Origin: Bacteroidales bacterium
Lineage (GTDB): Bacteria; Bacteroidota; Bacteroidia; Bacteroidales; PUMT01
NCBI GenBank assembly: GCA_007125955.1
Contig: SLCF01000150.1
Coordinates: 1-34,520, forward strand
Length of the DNA: 34,520 bases
Reading direction: 5' to 3'
This document shows, piece by piece, positions 25,643 to 33,714 of the stretch (the stretch's first letter is position 1; each line of letters starts with the position of its first letter). The position numbers and the translations under genes were made by a program. Below the pieces are notes generated by a model, which saw nothing but the letters and a program-made list of their open reading frames with translations, was not told the origin of the DNA and did not search any database.

Positions 25643-27589
25643 ATGAAAAAAAACAAACAAACAGGCGCCAGCGGAAATAACAGTAAACCCTCAGGGGCAA
25701 AAGCTCCCAGGCAGCTGGTAAAAACCCGCATAGTTGACGATGTGTTTACAGATGAGGTTGAAATGCTGAAAACAAAATTTGAGATAGATTTCAATGCTTA
25801 CGTCAATCTTTTATGGTCTTCAAATCCGCGGATATACGATATTCTGAAAGAAGCCCCTGATTTGGAATCAGCCAGGGAAGCTATGTATAATTACCTCGAC
25901 AGGTGTGAGAGGAAAGTCTTTGATCTTGACAATGAGATGCATATTCTGGAAAAAGCCACTGTAAGGGAGTGTGTCAGAACTTTCAAGAGTGTTATAGGCC
26001 CTATAAACGAACGCCGGACAGAAACTTCTGCATTGAAAAACCTCTGGCTGCTGGCAACTGAAAATGAAGAGATGACAGGGAAAGTATATATTGGTTTTTT
26101 AATGGAGTTTATCAATCTCTTCAAGGGTGTGGCCGGAGCTGCCAATATCTATTTTGAGTCTGAGGGAGCAAAAAAAGGTATCCCGGATTTCCTGAGGATG
26201 GAAGGAAGGAAAGCCTCAGAACTGCGAACTCAGTTGCTTGATGAAGTGGGTTCAAAGATGAACAAATATTTTAAAAAATACCCAAGCGGACTGGACCCTG
26301 ATGTAATAAACTGGAGGGAGGAGAATAAAAAACGGATACTCGATTATTTCGGGGGAAATGAGAATGACTGGTATGATTACAAATGGCATCTGAAAAATGT
26401 AATAAAAGATGAAAAGCCACTTCTTTCTCTCATAGAATTAACCGGACAGCAAAAAACAGCTATTGTAAAAGCAGCCGGCAACAAAATACCTTTTGGGATC
26501 ACCCCCTATTATCTCGGTCTGATGGACAGGGACCTTTCGATAGGTTATGATCATGCCGTGAGGGCTCAGGTAATACCACCCCCGGATTATATTGATATGA
26601 TGATCGAAAACAGGGATGTCAGGGGTATGCGATTTGATTTCATGGGTGAGCACGATACTTCACCGGCTGAACTTATTACAAGGCGCTATCCGGGAATTGC
26701 AATACTCAAGCCTTACAATACCTGCAGCCAGATATGTGTTTATTGCCAGAGAAACTGGGAAATAGACGAATGCCTCGATCCGAAGGCCATGGCATCGCCA
26801 GAAACAATAGCAAAAGCAATTAAGTGGCTTGACAATCATCGTAGTGTTGGCGATATACTCATAACCGGTGGTGACCCGATGGTCATGGAAGACGATACAA
26901 TTGAAGAAATTCTCAGGGAACTTTCGGAAAAAGACCATGTTTACAGGATCCGTCTCGGCACCCGTACACCGGCGGTTCTTCCAATGAGGTGGACTGACAA
27001 GCTGGTAAGTATACTTGAAAAATACAATGTTCCCGGCAAAAGGCAAATATCTGTAATTACCCACTTTCAGCATCCGTATGAAATAACACCGGAAGCTGCA
27101 GCAGCAGTTAACAAAATAAAAAAAGCGGGTATTGGTGTTTACAACCAGCAGGTTTTTACAGTTGAAAACTCACGCAGGTTTGAATCAGCCAAGTTGCGTG
27201 TTGATCTTAGATCTATAGGGGTTGATCCCTATTATACCTTTAACATGAAAGGCAAGGAGGAAACACGTCGCTACATGGTGCCTATTGCCCGCATACTTCA
27301 GGAAAGAAAAGAGGAAGCCAGACTACTGCCGGGCCTTGACCGTACTGACGAACCGGTATTCAATGTTCCCAAGCTGGGGAAAAACAATCTTAATGCCTGG
27401 CAGGATCACAGGGTTGTAATGATTCTGCCGGACGGTTCAAGGGTTTATGAGTTCCATCCATGGGAAAAGAATATTAAACCTGTTCCTCCATACAATTATG
27501 TGGATGTTCCTATATATTACTACCTTGAGGAGCTGGCAGCCAGAGGGGAAAATATAAGGGATTACCGTACAATTTGGTATTATTATTAA
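25643..27589 (+). CDS. KamA-like radical SAM protein, divergent, with long N-terminal extension
   Basis: 648 residues. Residues about 340-610 match the lysine 2,3-aminomutase (KamA) family: the radical-SAM cysteines C361-x3-C365-x2-C368, ITGGDP (407-412), RLGTRTPAVLP, ITHFQHPYEIT and the C-terminal strand PDGSRVYEF. Residues 1-330 are extra and mostly helical; ordinary KamA is about 420-470 residues. When I align by eye to remembered clostridial KamA motifs, the lysine-binding aspartates and the PLP-binding lysine are not conserved. The position of D293 is K536, and the GGGKTP lysine falls on D569 (RTDEPVF). So a standard lysine aminomutase is doubtful, and another radical reaction without PLP, or PLP held elsewhere (K577 or K580 nearby), should be considered. 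The stop overlaps that of convergent folA by four bases. Confidence 0.85.
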   Translation: MKKNKQTGASGNNSKPSGAKAPRQLVKTRIVDDVFTDEVEMLKTKFEIDFNAYVNLLWSSNPRIYDILKEAPDLESAREAMYNYLDRCERKVFDLDNEMHILEKATVRECVRTFKSVIGPINERRTETSALKNLWLLATENEEMTGKVYIGFLMEFINLFKGVAGAANIYFESEGAKKGIPDFLRMEGRKASELRTQLLDEVGSKMNKYFKKYPSGLDPDVINWREENKKRILDYFGGNENDWYDYKWHLKNVIKDEKPLLSLIELTGQQKTAIVKAAGNKIPFGITPYYLGLMDRDLSIGYDHAVRAQVIPPPDYIDMMIENRDVRGMRFDFMGEHDTSPAELITRRYPGIAILKPYNTCSQICVYCQRNWEIDECLDPKAMASPETIAKAIKWLDNHRSVGDILITGGDPMVMEDDTIEEILRELSEKDHVYRIRLGTRTPAVLPMRWTDKLVSILEKYNVPGKRQISVITHFQHPYEITPEAAAAVNKIKKAGIGVYNQQVFTVENSRRFESAKLRVDLRSIGVDPYYTFNMKGKEETRRYMVPIARILQERKEEARLLPGLDRTDEPVFNVPKLGKNNLNAWQDHRVVMILPDGSRVYEFHPWEKNIKPVPPYNYVDVPIYYYLEELAARGENIRDYRTIWYYY

Positions 27590-28086
27590 ACTGATGAATT
27601 CCTGATCCGCTCATAGACCATGAATCTCATGTCGTATGAATTCTTTTCGTCAGCTTTGTGACCGGTGCATTTTATAAGCTTCCATATTTCAGGGTCAATT
27701 TCAGGGAAAAAAGTGTCTGCTTCCGGACTGTAACTGACTTTCGTAACATAAAGCTTATTTGTCAGAGGCATGGACTGACTGTAGATCTCTCCTCCACCGG
27801 CAATAAATATTTCTTCAGCCGGTTTTGATTTTTCTATTGCCTCTTCAATGGTCCCTGCCGTAACACAACCGGGAGCTCTGAAATCTTTCTTTCCTGAAAT
27901 AATTATGTTTTTCCTTCCCGGCAGCGGCTTGCCAACCGATTCAAATGTTTTTCTGCCCATCAGAACAGGCTTACCCATAGTGGTATTTTTAAAGTATTTC
28001 AGGTCTGCCGGCAGGTGCCAGAGCAACCGGTTATCCTTTCCGATAGCACGGTTGTTTCCCATTGCAACAATAATCGAAATTGTCAT
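27586..28086 (-). CDS. folA: Dihydrofolate reductase
   Basis: 166 residues, the normal bacterial length. Motifs in order: ISIIVAMGNNRAIGKDNRLLW, with the catalytic acid in LPADLKYF (D28), the NADPH-binding GRKTFESVGKPLPGRKNI, and FIAGGGEIY near residue 95. It regenerates tetrahydrofolate from the dihydrofolate made by thymidylate synthase. The gene begins three bases after the thyA stop, so the two are co-transcribed and probably coupled. Its stop overlaps the KamA-like gene stop. Confidence 0.98.
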   Translation of the reverse strand: MTISIIVAMGNNRAIGKDNRLLWHLPADLKYFKNTTMGKPVLMGRKTFESVGKPLPGRKNIIISGKKDFRAPGCVTAGTIEEAIEKSKPAEEIFIAGGGEIYSQSMPLTNKLYVTKVSYSPEADTFFPEIDPEIWKLIKCTGHKADEKNSYDMRFMVYERIRNSSV

Positions 28087-28089
28087 ATT

Positions 28090-28884
28090 TCAAACAGATA
28101 TTTCACCTTTTATATGAGGGTGAGGATTATAGTCAACTATTTTGAAATCGTCGAATGTAAAATCAAACAGACTCTTTTTCCCTGGATTGATTACCATTTG
28201 GGGCAGTTTGCGCGGTTCCCTTGTTAGCTGCTTTTCAACCTGCGGAATATGGTTCAGATATATGTGAGCATCACCGAAAGTATGTATAAAATCCCCAGGT
28301 TCAAGTCCGGTATCTCTTGCAACCATCATTGTAAGAAGTGCATATGAAGCTATATTGAACGGTACACCCAGAAATATGTCAGCACTGCGCTGGTAAAGCT
28401 GGCAGGAAAGCTTCCCGTCGCAGACATAAAACTGGAATAAAATATGGCACGGCGGCAGAGCCATATTATGAATATCACCTGCATTCCATGCCGATACGAT
28501 ATGTCGCCTTGAGTCTGGGTCAGATTTAAGTGAATTTATAACTTCGCTTACCTGGTCTATTTTCCTGCCGTCAGGAGCAGGCCATGAACGCCACTGATAA
28601 CCGTAAATATGGCCTAAATCGCCCTTTTCATCAGCCCATGGATCCCAGATCCTTACCTTATTTTCATTAAGATAGCCGGTATTTGTATCACCCTTCAGAA
28701 ACCAAAGCAGTTCGTGAATTATTGAAGGCAGATGCAGTTTTTTTGTTGTCAGCAAGGGAAATCCGTCCTTAAGGTCAAAACGCATTTGGTAACCAAAAAT
28801 ACTGAGTGTTCCTGTTTTTGTACGGTCTCTTTTCCTCTTTCCGTTTTTAAGGACGTGCGAAAGCAAATCTAAATATTGTTGCAT
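28090..28884 (-). CDS. thyA: Thymidylate synthase
   Basis: 264 residues, exactly the length of the E. coli enzyme. The nucleophile is C146 in [11 protein letters not shown], and the folate/dUMP motifs [24 protein letters not shown] and [19 protein letters not shown] are intact. It methylates dUMP to dTMP with methylene-tetrahydrofolate and yields the dihydrofolate that FolA, encoded directly downstream, recycles. A 57-base gap separates it from the upstream oxidoreductase gene on the same strand; I saw no promoter there, so the three may form one operon. Confidence 0.98.
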   Translation of the reverse strand: MQQYLDLLSHVLKNGKRKRDRTKTGTLSIFGYQMRFDLKDGFPLLTTKKLHLPSIIHELLWFLKGDTNTGYLNENKVRIWDPWADEKGDLGHIYGYQWRSWPAPDGRKIDQVSEVINSLKSDPDSRRHIVSAWNAGDIHNMALPPCHILFQFYVCDGKLSCQLYQRSADIFLGVPFNIASYALLTMMVARDTGLEPGDFIHTFGDAHIYLNHIPQVEKQLTREPRKLPQMVINPGKKSLFDFTFDDFKIVDYNPHPHIKGEISV

Positions 28885-28941
28885 CTGTTAGTTTTTTATT
28901 GCACTACACTTTGAGAAAAAATAATCGGTATAAATAACTGT

Positions 28942-30069
28942 CTATTTTTCATCAACATTGTATATCACGTTTCTTTCCCTGAGATAATTTATGATGAAGT
29001 TGAAATTTTCACTGTTTTTTCCAAGGTATTCAGGCGGGGAAACACCTTTCTCCACATATTTTTCCGATGCCAGCAGGTTAACCGCTGCATTGCATGTAAA
29101 GCCTGTTGTTCGCGCCATTGAAAGCGTTCCGGTTAATCGATCGTATTTGTCGAATATATTCCAGACATGCCTTTTTCCCTCCCCGTTTTTAATCCCATCT
29201 ATAATTATCCGCATAACAGTAAAATCTTCTTCGCCCGGTTTCATCTCCCATTTTGGGAAAAGAAGCTTTGCGGTAAGGTCAAGCGGCCTGATTATTGCAC
29301 CATCAACCTCCACCGGTTCAGTTGAAAAGAAGCCTGTTTCGCGCAGAACCTTAAGGTATTCGATACATCCTGGATAGCGAAGGGTTTTTTCTATCATGCG
29401 TGGCACCTTCATTGTTTTAATAAGAGAGCGCAATCCATCAGAGTTCCACGCTTCAAGTGTCCCGATATTGTCAAAATGCATCAGTTCCGGATCAGACAGG
29501 GCTTCCTTTACAATGAGATTGCCGTTTTCAATGTACCTTGCCGGTCTTACATACTCTTCAATAACATCAACAGGTGAAAAAACTGCTTTGTATTCGTATG
29601 GCCACTCACGCACAAAAGGAAGACCACCTACATAGCATTCGTAATTTTCTACTTTCATCAAGTTATTGTAGTAGCCCAGTATTATATTGCCCATACCCGG
29701 CGCTACCCCGCAATCGGTTACGACGGTAACACTCTTCTCCCTTGCAAGATGATCGAGCTGCAAGGGATCCTCAGGGCAAAAGGATATATCCACCACATCC
29801 TTTTTCTCTTCAACAGCCACTCTGATCATGTTGTAACCCATAAATCCGGGTAGTGCTCCAACCACAATGTCAAAAGGACTGATGGTGCGGCAAAGTGTGC
29901 CGTTATCTGAAAGATCGGCGACAAAGGTTTTTATACCTGAATCTTTAAGTTTTTCCAGCGATTTTTTGTTCCTGTCAACAGCAGTTACATCAAAATCCCT
30001 GTGGAGATCAGCAGCAATAGTAGCACCTACCAGTCCGCTGCCCAGAACTACGATTTTTCTCTTTTTCAT
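28942..30069 (-). CDS. Saccharopine dehydrogenase-family oxidoreductase (lysine-6-dehydrogenase-like)
   Basis: 375 residues. The Rossmann start VVLGSGLVGATIAADL (7-22) followed by VTAVDRN binds NAD(P). The body carries LYS9-family landmarks: DIVVGALPGFMG, VTDCGVAPGMGNIILGYY, VGGLPFVREWPYEYKAVFS, and IGTLEAWNSDGLRSL. The length and the GGxPxxPxPPLxY-like and LEA motifs recall L-lysine 6-dehydrogenase rather than the longer bifunctional saccharopine enzymes. The likely substrate is lysine or a related amino acid, but this is by analogy. It lies upstream of thyA-folA on the same strand. Its own 5' region (304 bases) is shared with divergent tyrS and contains repeat copy B. Confidence 0.85.
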   Translation of the reverse strand: MKKRKIVVLGSGLVGATIAADLHRDFDVTAVDRNKKSLEKLKDSGIKTFVADLSDNGTLCRTISPFDIVVGALPGFMGYNMIRVAVEEKKDVVDISFCPEDPLQLDHLAREKSVTVVTDCGVAPGMGNIILGYYNNLMKVENYECYVGGLPFVREWPYEYKAVFSPVDVIEEYVRPARYIENGNLIVKEALSDPELMHFDNIGTLEAWNSDGLRSLIKTMKVPRMIEKTLRYPGCIEYLKVLRETGFFSTEPVEVDGAIIRPLDLTAKLLFPKWEMKPGEEDFTVMRIIIDGIKNGEGKRHVWNIFDKYDRLTGTLSMARTTGFTCNAAVNLLASEKYVEKGVSPPEYLGKNSENFNFIINYLRERNVIYNVDEK

Positions 30070-30373
30070 CAGAACTAACCGGGTTAATTAAATTAACTAT
30101 CAATAAATTATATATTGCGAGCAAAAAAAAGGCATTTCAACTGATGAAACCCTCATGTTTGTTCATATCATTTTGTCTGCCGAAGGCTGATGAGGGTTTC
30201 ATGAAGATAGTTTACTGTTTGGCTTTTACCTTTTCAGCTACAAAATTAAGAAAATTTATCGGGTTGAGTTTCATAAACACGCTCCCGTAGTTACTTATTA
30301 AAAGTATCAGAATCAATTGAAGTAGGGTTAAAGTAGAGAAAATTTATTTATTTTTACGGGAAATTTTTTTGCT
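30070..30373. other. Divergent intergenic region upstream of tyrS
   Basis: 304 bases. The main content is repeat copy B within a 13-bp hairpin (30144-30202). A TAATTTTG -7-like element for the minus strand occurs at 30241-30248, but no -33 partner lies at normal spacing. No T-box is expected in this phylum and none is seen. Confidence 0.5.
30144..30202 (+). repeat. Intergenic repeat, copy B, inside a long hairpin
   Basis: A perfect 13-bp inverted repeat (ATGAAACCCTCAT, 30144-30156, with ATGAGGGTTTCAT, 30190-30202) encloses a 33-base loop that contains the 22 bases (30160-30181) shared with copy A. No U-tract follows, so it is not an ordinary terminator. It ends about 170 bases before tyrS. 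Confidence 0.65.
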
Positions 30374-31654
30374 ATGCCGGATTTTATTGAAGAATTGAAA
30401 TGGAGGGGCATGATCCACGATATGATGCCCGGTGCTGAAGACCAGCTGAAAAGCGAAATGGTTACCGCATATGTGGGAATAGATCCCACCGCAAGCTCTC
30501 TCCATATAGGTCATCTTGTATCTGTTATGATGCTGAAGCATTTTCAGCGTTGCGGCCATAAACCAATAGTCCTTGTAGGGGGAGCAACCGGTCTTATTGG
30601 CGATCCGTCAGGGAAGTCTGAAGAAAGAAACCTGCTTGACGAGGAGACACTTCGATATAACCAGGAGCAGCTGAAAAAACAGCTTCGCAGATTTTTGGAA
30701 TTTGATAAAGGTGAGAATAAAGCAGAAATGGTGAATAATTACGACTGGATGAAAGATGTCAGCTTTCTGGAGTTTATCAGGGATATAGGGAAGCATATTA
30801 CTATAAATTATATGATGTCAAAAGATTCGGTGAAAAACAGGCTTGAAAGCGGATTGTCGTTCACTGAATTTTCTTATCAGCTTGTACAGGGTTACGATTT
30901 TTTACATCTCTACCGGGAAAAAAACTGCAAACTTCAAATGGGAGGGTCAGATCAGTGGGGTAATATAGTGACAGGCACAGAATTGATAAGGCGCAAGGAT
31001 GGAGGTGAAGCCTGGGGGCTGACCTGTCCGCTTATTACAAAAGCTGACGGTTCAAAATTCGGCAAAACTGAAGCGGGTAATGTCTGGCTCGATCCTGAAA
31101 TGACCTCTGCATACCGTTTTTACCAGTTCTGGCTGAATATTTCCGATGTTGATGCCCAGCGCTTTGTTAAGATATTTACATTGCTTTCAAAAACTGAAGT
31201 TGAAGAACTAATTAAAGAACACGGGGAAGCGCCACAGCGCAGATTACTTCAAAAAACCCTTGCAAGGGAAATGACACTTATGATTCACTCTGTTGCCGAT
31301 CTTGAGATAGCTGAGGAGGCTTCCGGGATCCTTTTCGGGAAAGGTACTACCGATACGCTCAGAAAAATTGATGAAAAGACATTTCTGGATATTTTTGAGG
31401 GTGTGCCAAGATACGAGGTTTCAACAGACCTGTTCTCAGGGGAGACTACGTTATCCGAACTGCTTGCCGGTATAACATCAGTTTTTTCATCAAAAGGAGA
31501 AATGCGCCGTTTTGTTAAAGGAGGAGGCCTTGGCATTAACAAAGAAAAAGTTAATGACCCTGAAGAGATTGTTGACAACCCCCGTCTTATAAACAACAAG
31601 TATTTGCTGGTTCAAAAAGGCAAGAAGAATTACTATCTGATTATTGTCAGGTAA
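30374..31654 (+). CDS. tyrS: Tyrosyl-tRNA synthetase
   Basis: 426 residues, normal for bacterial TyrRS. The class I signatures are HIGH at 44-47 (SLHIGHLVS) and the KMSKS equivalent KFGKT at 228-232 ([12 protein letters not shown]). Tyrosine-binding segments [14 protein letters not shown] and [13 protein letters not shown] are intact. An S4 RNA-binding domain occupies the last 70 residues ([15 protein letters not shown]... [14 protein letters not shown]). It charges tRNA-Tyr in the cytoplasm. The ATG at 30374 follows an AT-rich leader. It converges with the SpoIIE-type phosphatase gene 90 bases away, without a clear terminator between them. Confidence 0.98.
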   Translation: MPDFIEELKWRGMIHDMMPGAEDQLKSEMVTAYVGIDPTASSLHIGHLVSVMMLKHFQRCGHKPIVLVGGATGLIGDPSGKSEERNLLDEETLRYNQEQLKKQLRRFLEFDKGENKAEMVNNYDWMKDVSFLEFIRDIGKHITINYMMSKDSVKNRLESGLSFTEFSYQLVQGYDFLHLYREKNCKLQMGGSDQWGNIVTGTELIRRKDGGEAWGLTCPLITKADGSKFGKTEAGNVWLDPEMTSAYRFYQFWLNISDVDAQRFVKIFTLLSKTEVEELIKEHGEAPQRRLLQKTLAREMTLMIHSVADLEIAEEASGILFGKGTTDTLRKIDEKTFLDIFEGVPRYEVSTDLFSGETTLSELLAGITSVFSSKGEMRRFVKGGGLGINKEKVNDPEEIVDNPRLINNKYLLVQKGKKNYYLIIVR

Positions 31655-31744
31655 TGAAAATTTCAGGGGTAAATTAACCTGAACAGATTCAGCATTGCTG
31701 CTGCCAAAAAAGTTATCAGGGGTTTAATGAAAAAACCGTGGAAT

Positions 31745-32974
31745 TCACTGGAATTCAAATCCCATAATTGAGATATCATCGAAGATTGATTTATTCCCTT
31801 CCAGTATCCCATAGTTTTTTACCATTTCCTCTATGTTTGCTTCAACAGGATCTTTGTTGAGAATGAATTTCTCAAGTGCTTCAGTTCCCATTTCAATTTT
31901 GTTCTCGTCAAGTATTTCTATCAGTCCGTCAGTATAGGAAAGCAACTTGCTTTTTTTCCTGATCTTTATGGTTTCCTGCTTTATGAACGGTATTTTGTCG
32001 AGCATTCCTATGCCGACACAATTGCTGTTAAGGTAAGTCAATTTTTTGTTAACCATATCATAAAGCATCGGGGGATTATGTCCGGCATTTATATATGTCA
32101 GTTCATGAGTCTTTAAATTGTATTTGGCTATGAACATGGTAATAAAACGTTCCCCTTTGGTGGTTTCGTTGATCCTCTCATTAAGAATTGTAATAAGCCT
32201 TGTAAACTTTATGGCTGATGTGAATAAAGCTCTGAGGTTAGCCTGAAAGTTCGACATTATTATTGCAGCGGATATTCCCTTCCCCGAAACATCTGCCATA
32301 CAAAATCCGTACTCGTTATTGTTGAGCTTGATAAAATCGTAATAATCTCCTCCAACATCAAAATGTGGATGATAAAATGCTGATGCCCTGATTGTTTTGT
32401 TGGAGGGCAGTTTACTTGAGTCGGGGATAAGCATGGACTGAAGTTTTGCTGCCACCTCAAGTTCCCGTTTTATTGCAGCCTGTCTTATGGACTCCTGATT
32501 GAGCCTGATATTTTCGGTGGCTACTATGATTATGTTCGAAAGAGTCTGGATGAAATGGAGATGCTTGATAATGGGACTGACCCCGGTGCTTTCCTCATCT
32601 ATATCGCCTATCAGAACAAATGCAATATGCCTGTTATTGTGAATTACAGGTATAATAATGTCAAATTGCTTAAGCTTTTCAGGTTTATCGGATGAAACGA
32701 ATGAAATGTCATTGTGACGTAACAGGTCACTTTCAACATCTATCATTTCATCTGCTTTGGGATCGAAACCTGAATTGAGCAGGCACTCCCATTGATTTGT
32801 AAGCTTGAATATAAGAACTTTGCCAATATTCAATTCCTTGCGCAACAGGTTTTCATAACTGTACAGAAGGTCCTCCTGCGAAAGGTTTGCATTAATACCC
32901 TTGGTGATATCAAGCAAAGCGCGGAGCTTGAACTTAATCAGCTCAAGTCTGCTGGAAGATGAACTGTCGCTCAT
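31745..32974 (-). CDS. SpoIIE/RsbU-type PP2C serine phosphatase with GAF-like N-terminus
   Basis: 409 residues. About 20-155 resembles a GAF-type sensor, 160-182 is a helical linker ending in LEVAAKLQSMLIP (the phrase that normally precedes this phosphatase domain), and 195-408 is the PP2C-like catalytic domain. Metal ligands fit: D210 in VGGDYYD, D228 in MADVSGKG, D349 in SYTDGL, and D399/D400 in FDDIS. Such proteins dephosphorylate anti-sigma-factor antagonists in partner-switching pathways. No kinase or STAS partner is in the window, so the target is unknown. It follows efp by 68 bases on the same strand, with a 17-base palindrome just upstream of its ATG (32984-33000). Confidence 0.93.
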   Translation of the reverse strand: MSDSSSSSRLELIKFKLRALLDITKGINANLSQEDLLYSYENLLRKELNIGKVLIFKLTNQWECLLNSGFDPKADEMIDVESDLLRHNDISFVSSDKPEKLKQFDIIIPVIHNNRHIAFVLIGDIDEESTGVSPIIKHLHFIQTLSNIIIVATENIRLNQESIRQAAIKRELEVAAKLQSMLIPDSSKLPSNKTIRASAFYHPHFDVGGDYYDFIKLNNNEYGFCMADVSGKGISAAIIMSNFQANLRALFTSAIKFTRLITILNERINETTKGERFITMFIAKYNLKTHELTYINAGHNPPMLYDMVNKKLTYLNSNCVGIGMLDKIPFIKQETIKIRKKSKLLSYTDGLIEILDENKIEMGTEALEKFILNKDPVEANIEEMVKNYGILEGNKSIFDDISIMGFEFQ

Positions 32975-32983
32975 TTATATCAG

Positions 32984-33000
32984 GTTGATAAATTATCAAC
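32984..33000. promoter_or_regulatory. Palindromic site upstream of the SpoIIE-type phosphatase gene
   Basis: GTTGATAA-A-TTATCAAC, a perfect 8+1+8 inverted repeat 10 bases before the ATG at 32974. The core TTGAT-N5-ATCAA is one base wider than the FNR consensus spacing. It could be an operator or, as RNA, a small hairpin at the start of the coding region. Confidence 0.4.
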
Positions 33001-33042
33001 TCTAAAAATAGTAAAAAAATGGTGTTATAAAAAAAACCGGGC

Positions 33043-33609
33043 CTATTTTACCCTTTCGGCATACGATTTTGTCCGGGTATCCACTTTGATTTTATCTCCC
33101 TTGTTTATGAAAAGCGGCACGTTTATGGTAGCTCCTGTTTCGATGGTAGCAGGTTTCTGAGAAGATGTCGAAGTGGTGTCCCCTTTAACACCGGGTTCCG
33201 TATATGTTACCTCCATTTCCACAAAGGGAGGCAGGTCGCATGAAAGAGGAGTTTCCGAATCCGCATGATAAACCACTTCTGCATCCTGACCTTCTATTAG
33301 AAGCTCATGCGCATCAATAAGGTCTTCTGAAAGGATGACCTGCTCGAATGTCTCTTTATGCATGAAATGAAAACCGAGGTCATCCTTGTAAAGAAACTGA
33401 TATGGCCTTCTTTCAACCCTTGCAATATCAACCTTCACCCCTGCGTTGAAAGTTTTGTCCAGCACTTTTCCTGTTTTAAGGTGCTTTAGCTTGGTTCTGA
33501 CGAAAGCTGGCCCCTTGCCCGGCTTTACGTGAAGAAACTGAACTATTGTATAGAGCTCCTTGTCAATTTCAAGGCATAACCCGTTTCTGAAATCTGAAGT
33601 TGTAGCCAT
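33043..33609 (-). CDS. efp: Elongation factor P
   Basis: 188 residues in three OB-like domains, the normal EF-P length. The tip of domain I reads VKPGKGPAF, placing K32 at the position that is post-translationally modified in other bacteria. Domains II and III carry [19 protein letters not shown] and [17 protein letters not shown] binds between the P and E sites and rescues ribosomes stalled on polyproline. No EpmA-like, EarP or YmfI-like modification gene is nearby. The ATG at 33609 is preceded by AT-rich DNA with no consensus promoter that I can find. It lies 105 bases after the DUF3108 gene on the same strand. Confidence 0.97.
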   Translation of the reverse strand: MATTSDFRNGLCLEIDKELYTIVQFLHVKPGKGPAFVRTKLKHLKTGKVLDKTFNAGVKVDIARVERRPYQFLYKDDLGFHFMHKETFEQVILSEDLIDAHELLIEGQDAEVVYHADSETPLSCDLPPFVEMEVTYTEPGVKGDTTSTSSQKPATIETGATINVPLFINKGDKIKVDTRTKSYAERVK

Positions 33610-33714
33610 CTTAAATTTTTAAGTTGATATTCAGGCGTAAAAATAATAAAAAAAATACCTTTGATATTATCATGTGACAGGGAAAAGATCAGGTTTGACT
33701 AAACTTTTTCACAG

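Noticed and set aside
25643-27589. EpmB or a lysine-fermentation kamA assignment
   Set aside because: Key PLP and lysine-binding positions differ, the N-terminus is far longer, and none of the other lysine-fermentation genes (kamDE, kce, kdd, kal) are present.
30144-30202. Hairpin upstream of tyrS as a terminator or T-box
   Set aside because: There is no U-tract, the loop is 33 bases, and the T-box core motif is absent; the shared loop sequence with copy A points to a repeat instead.
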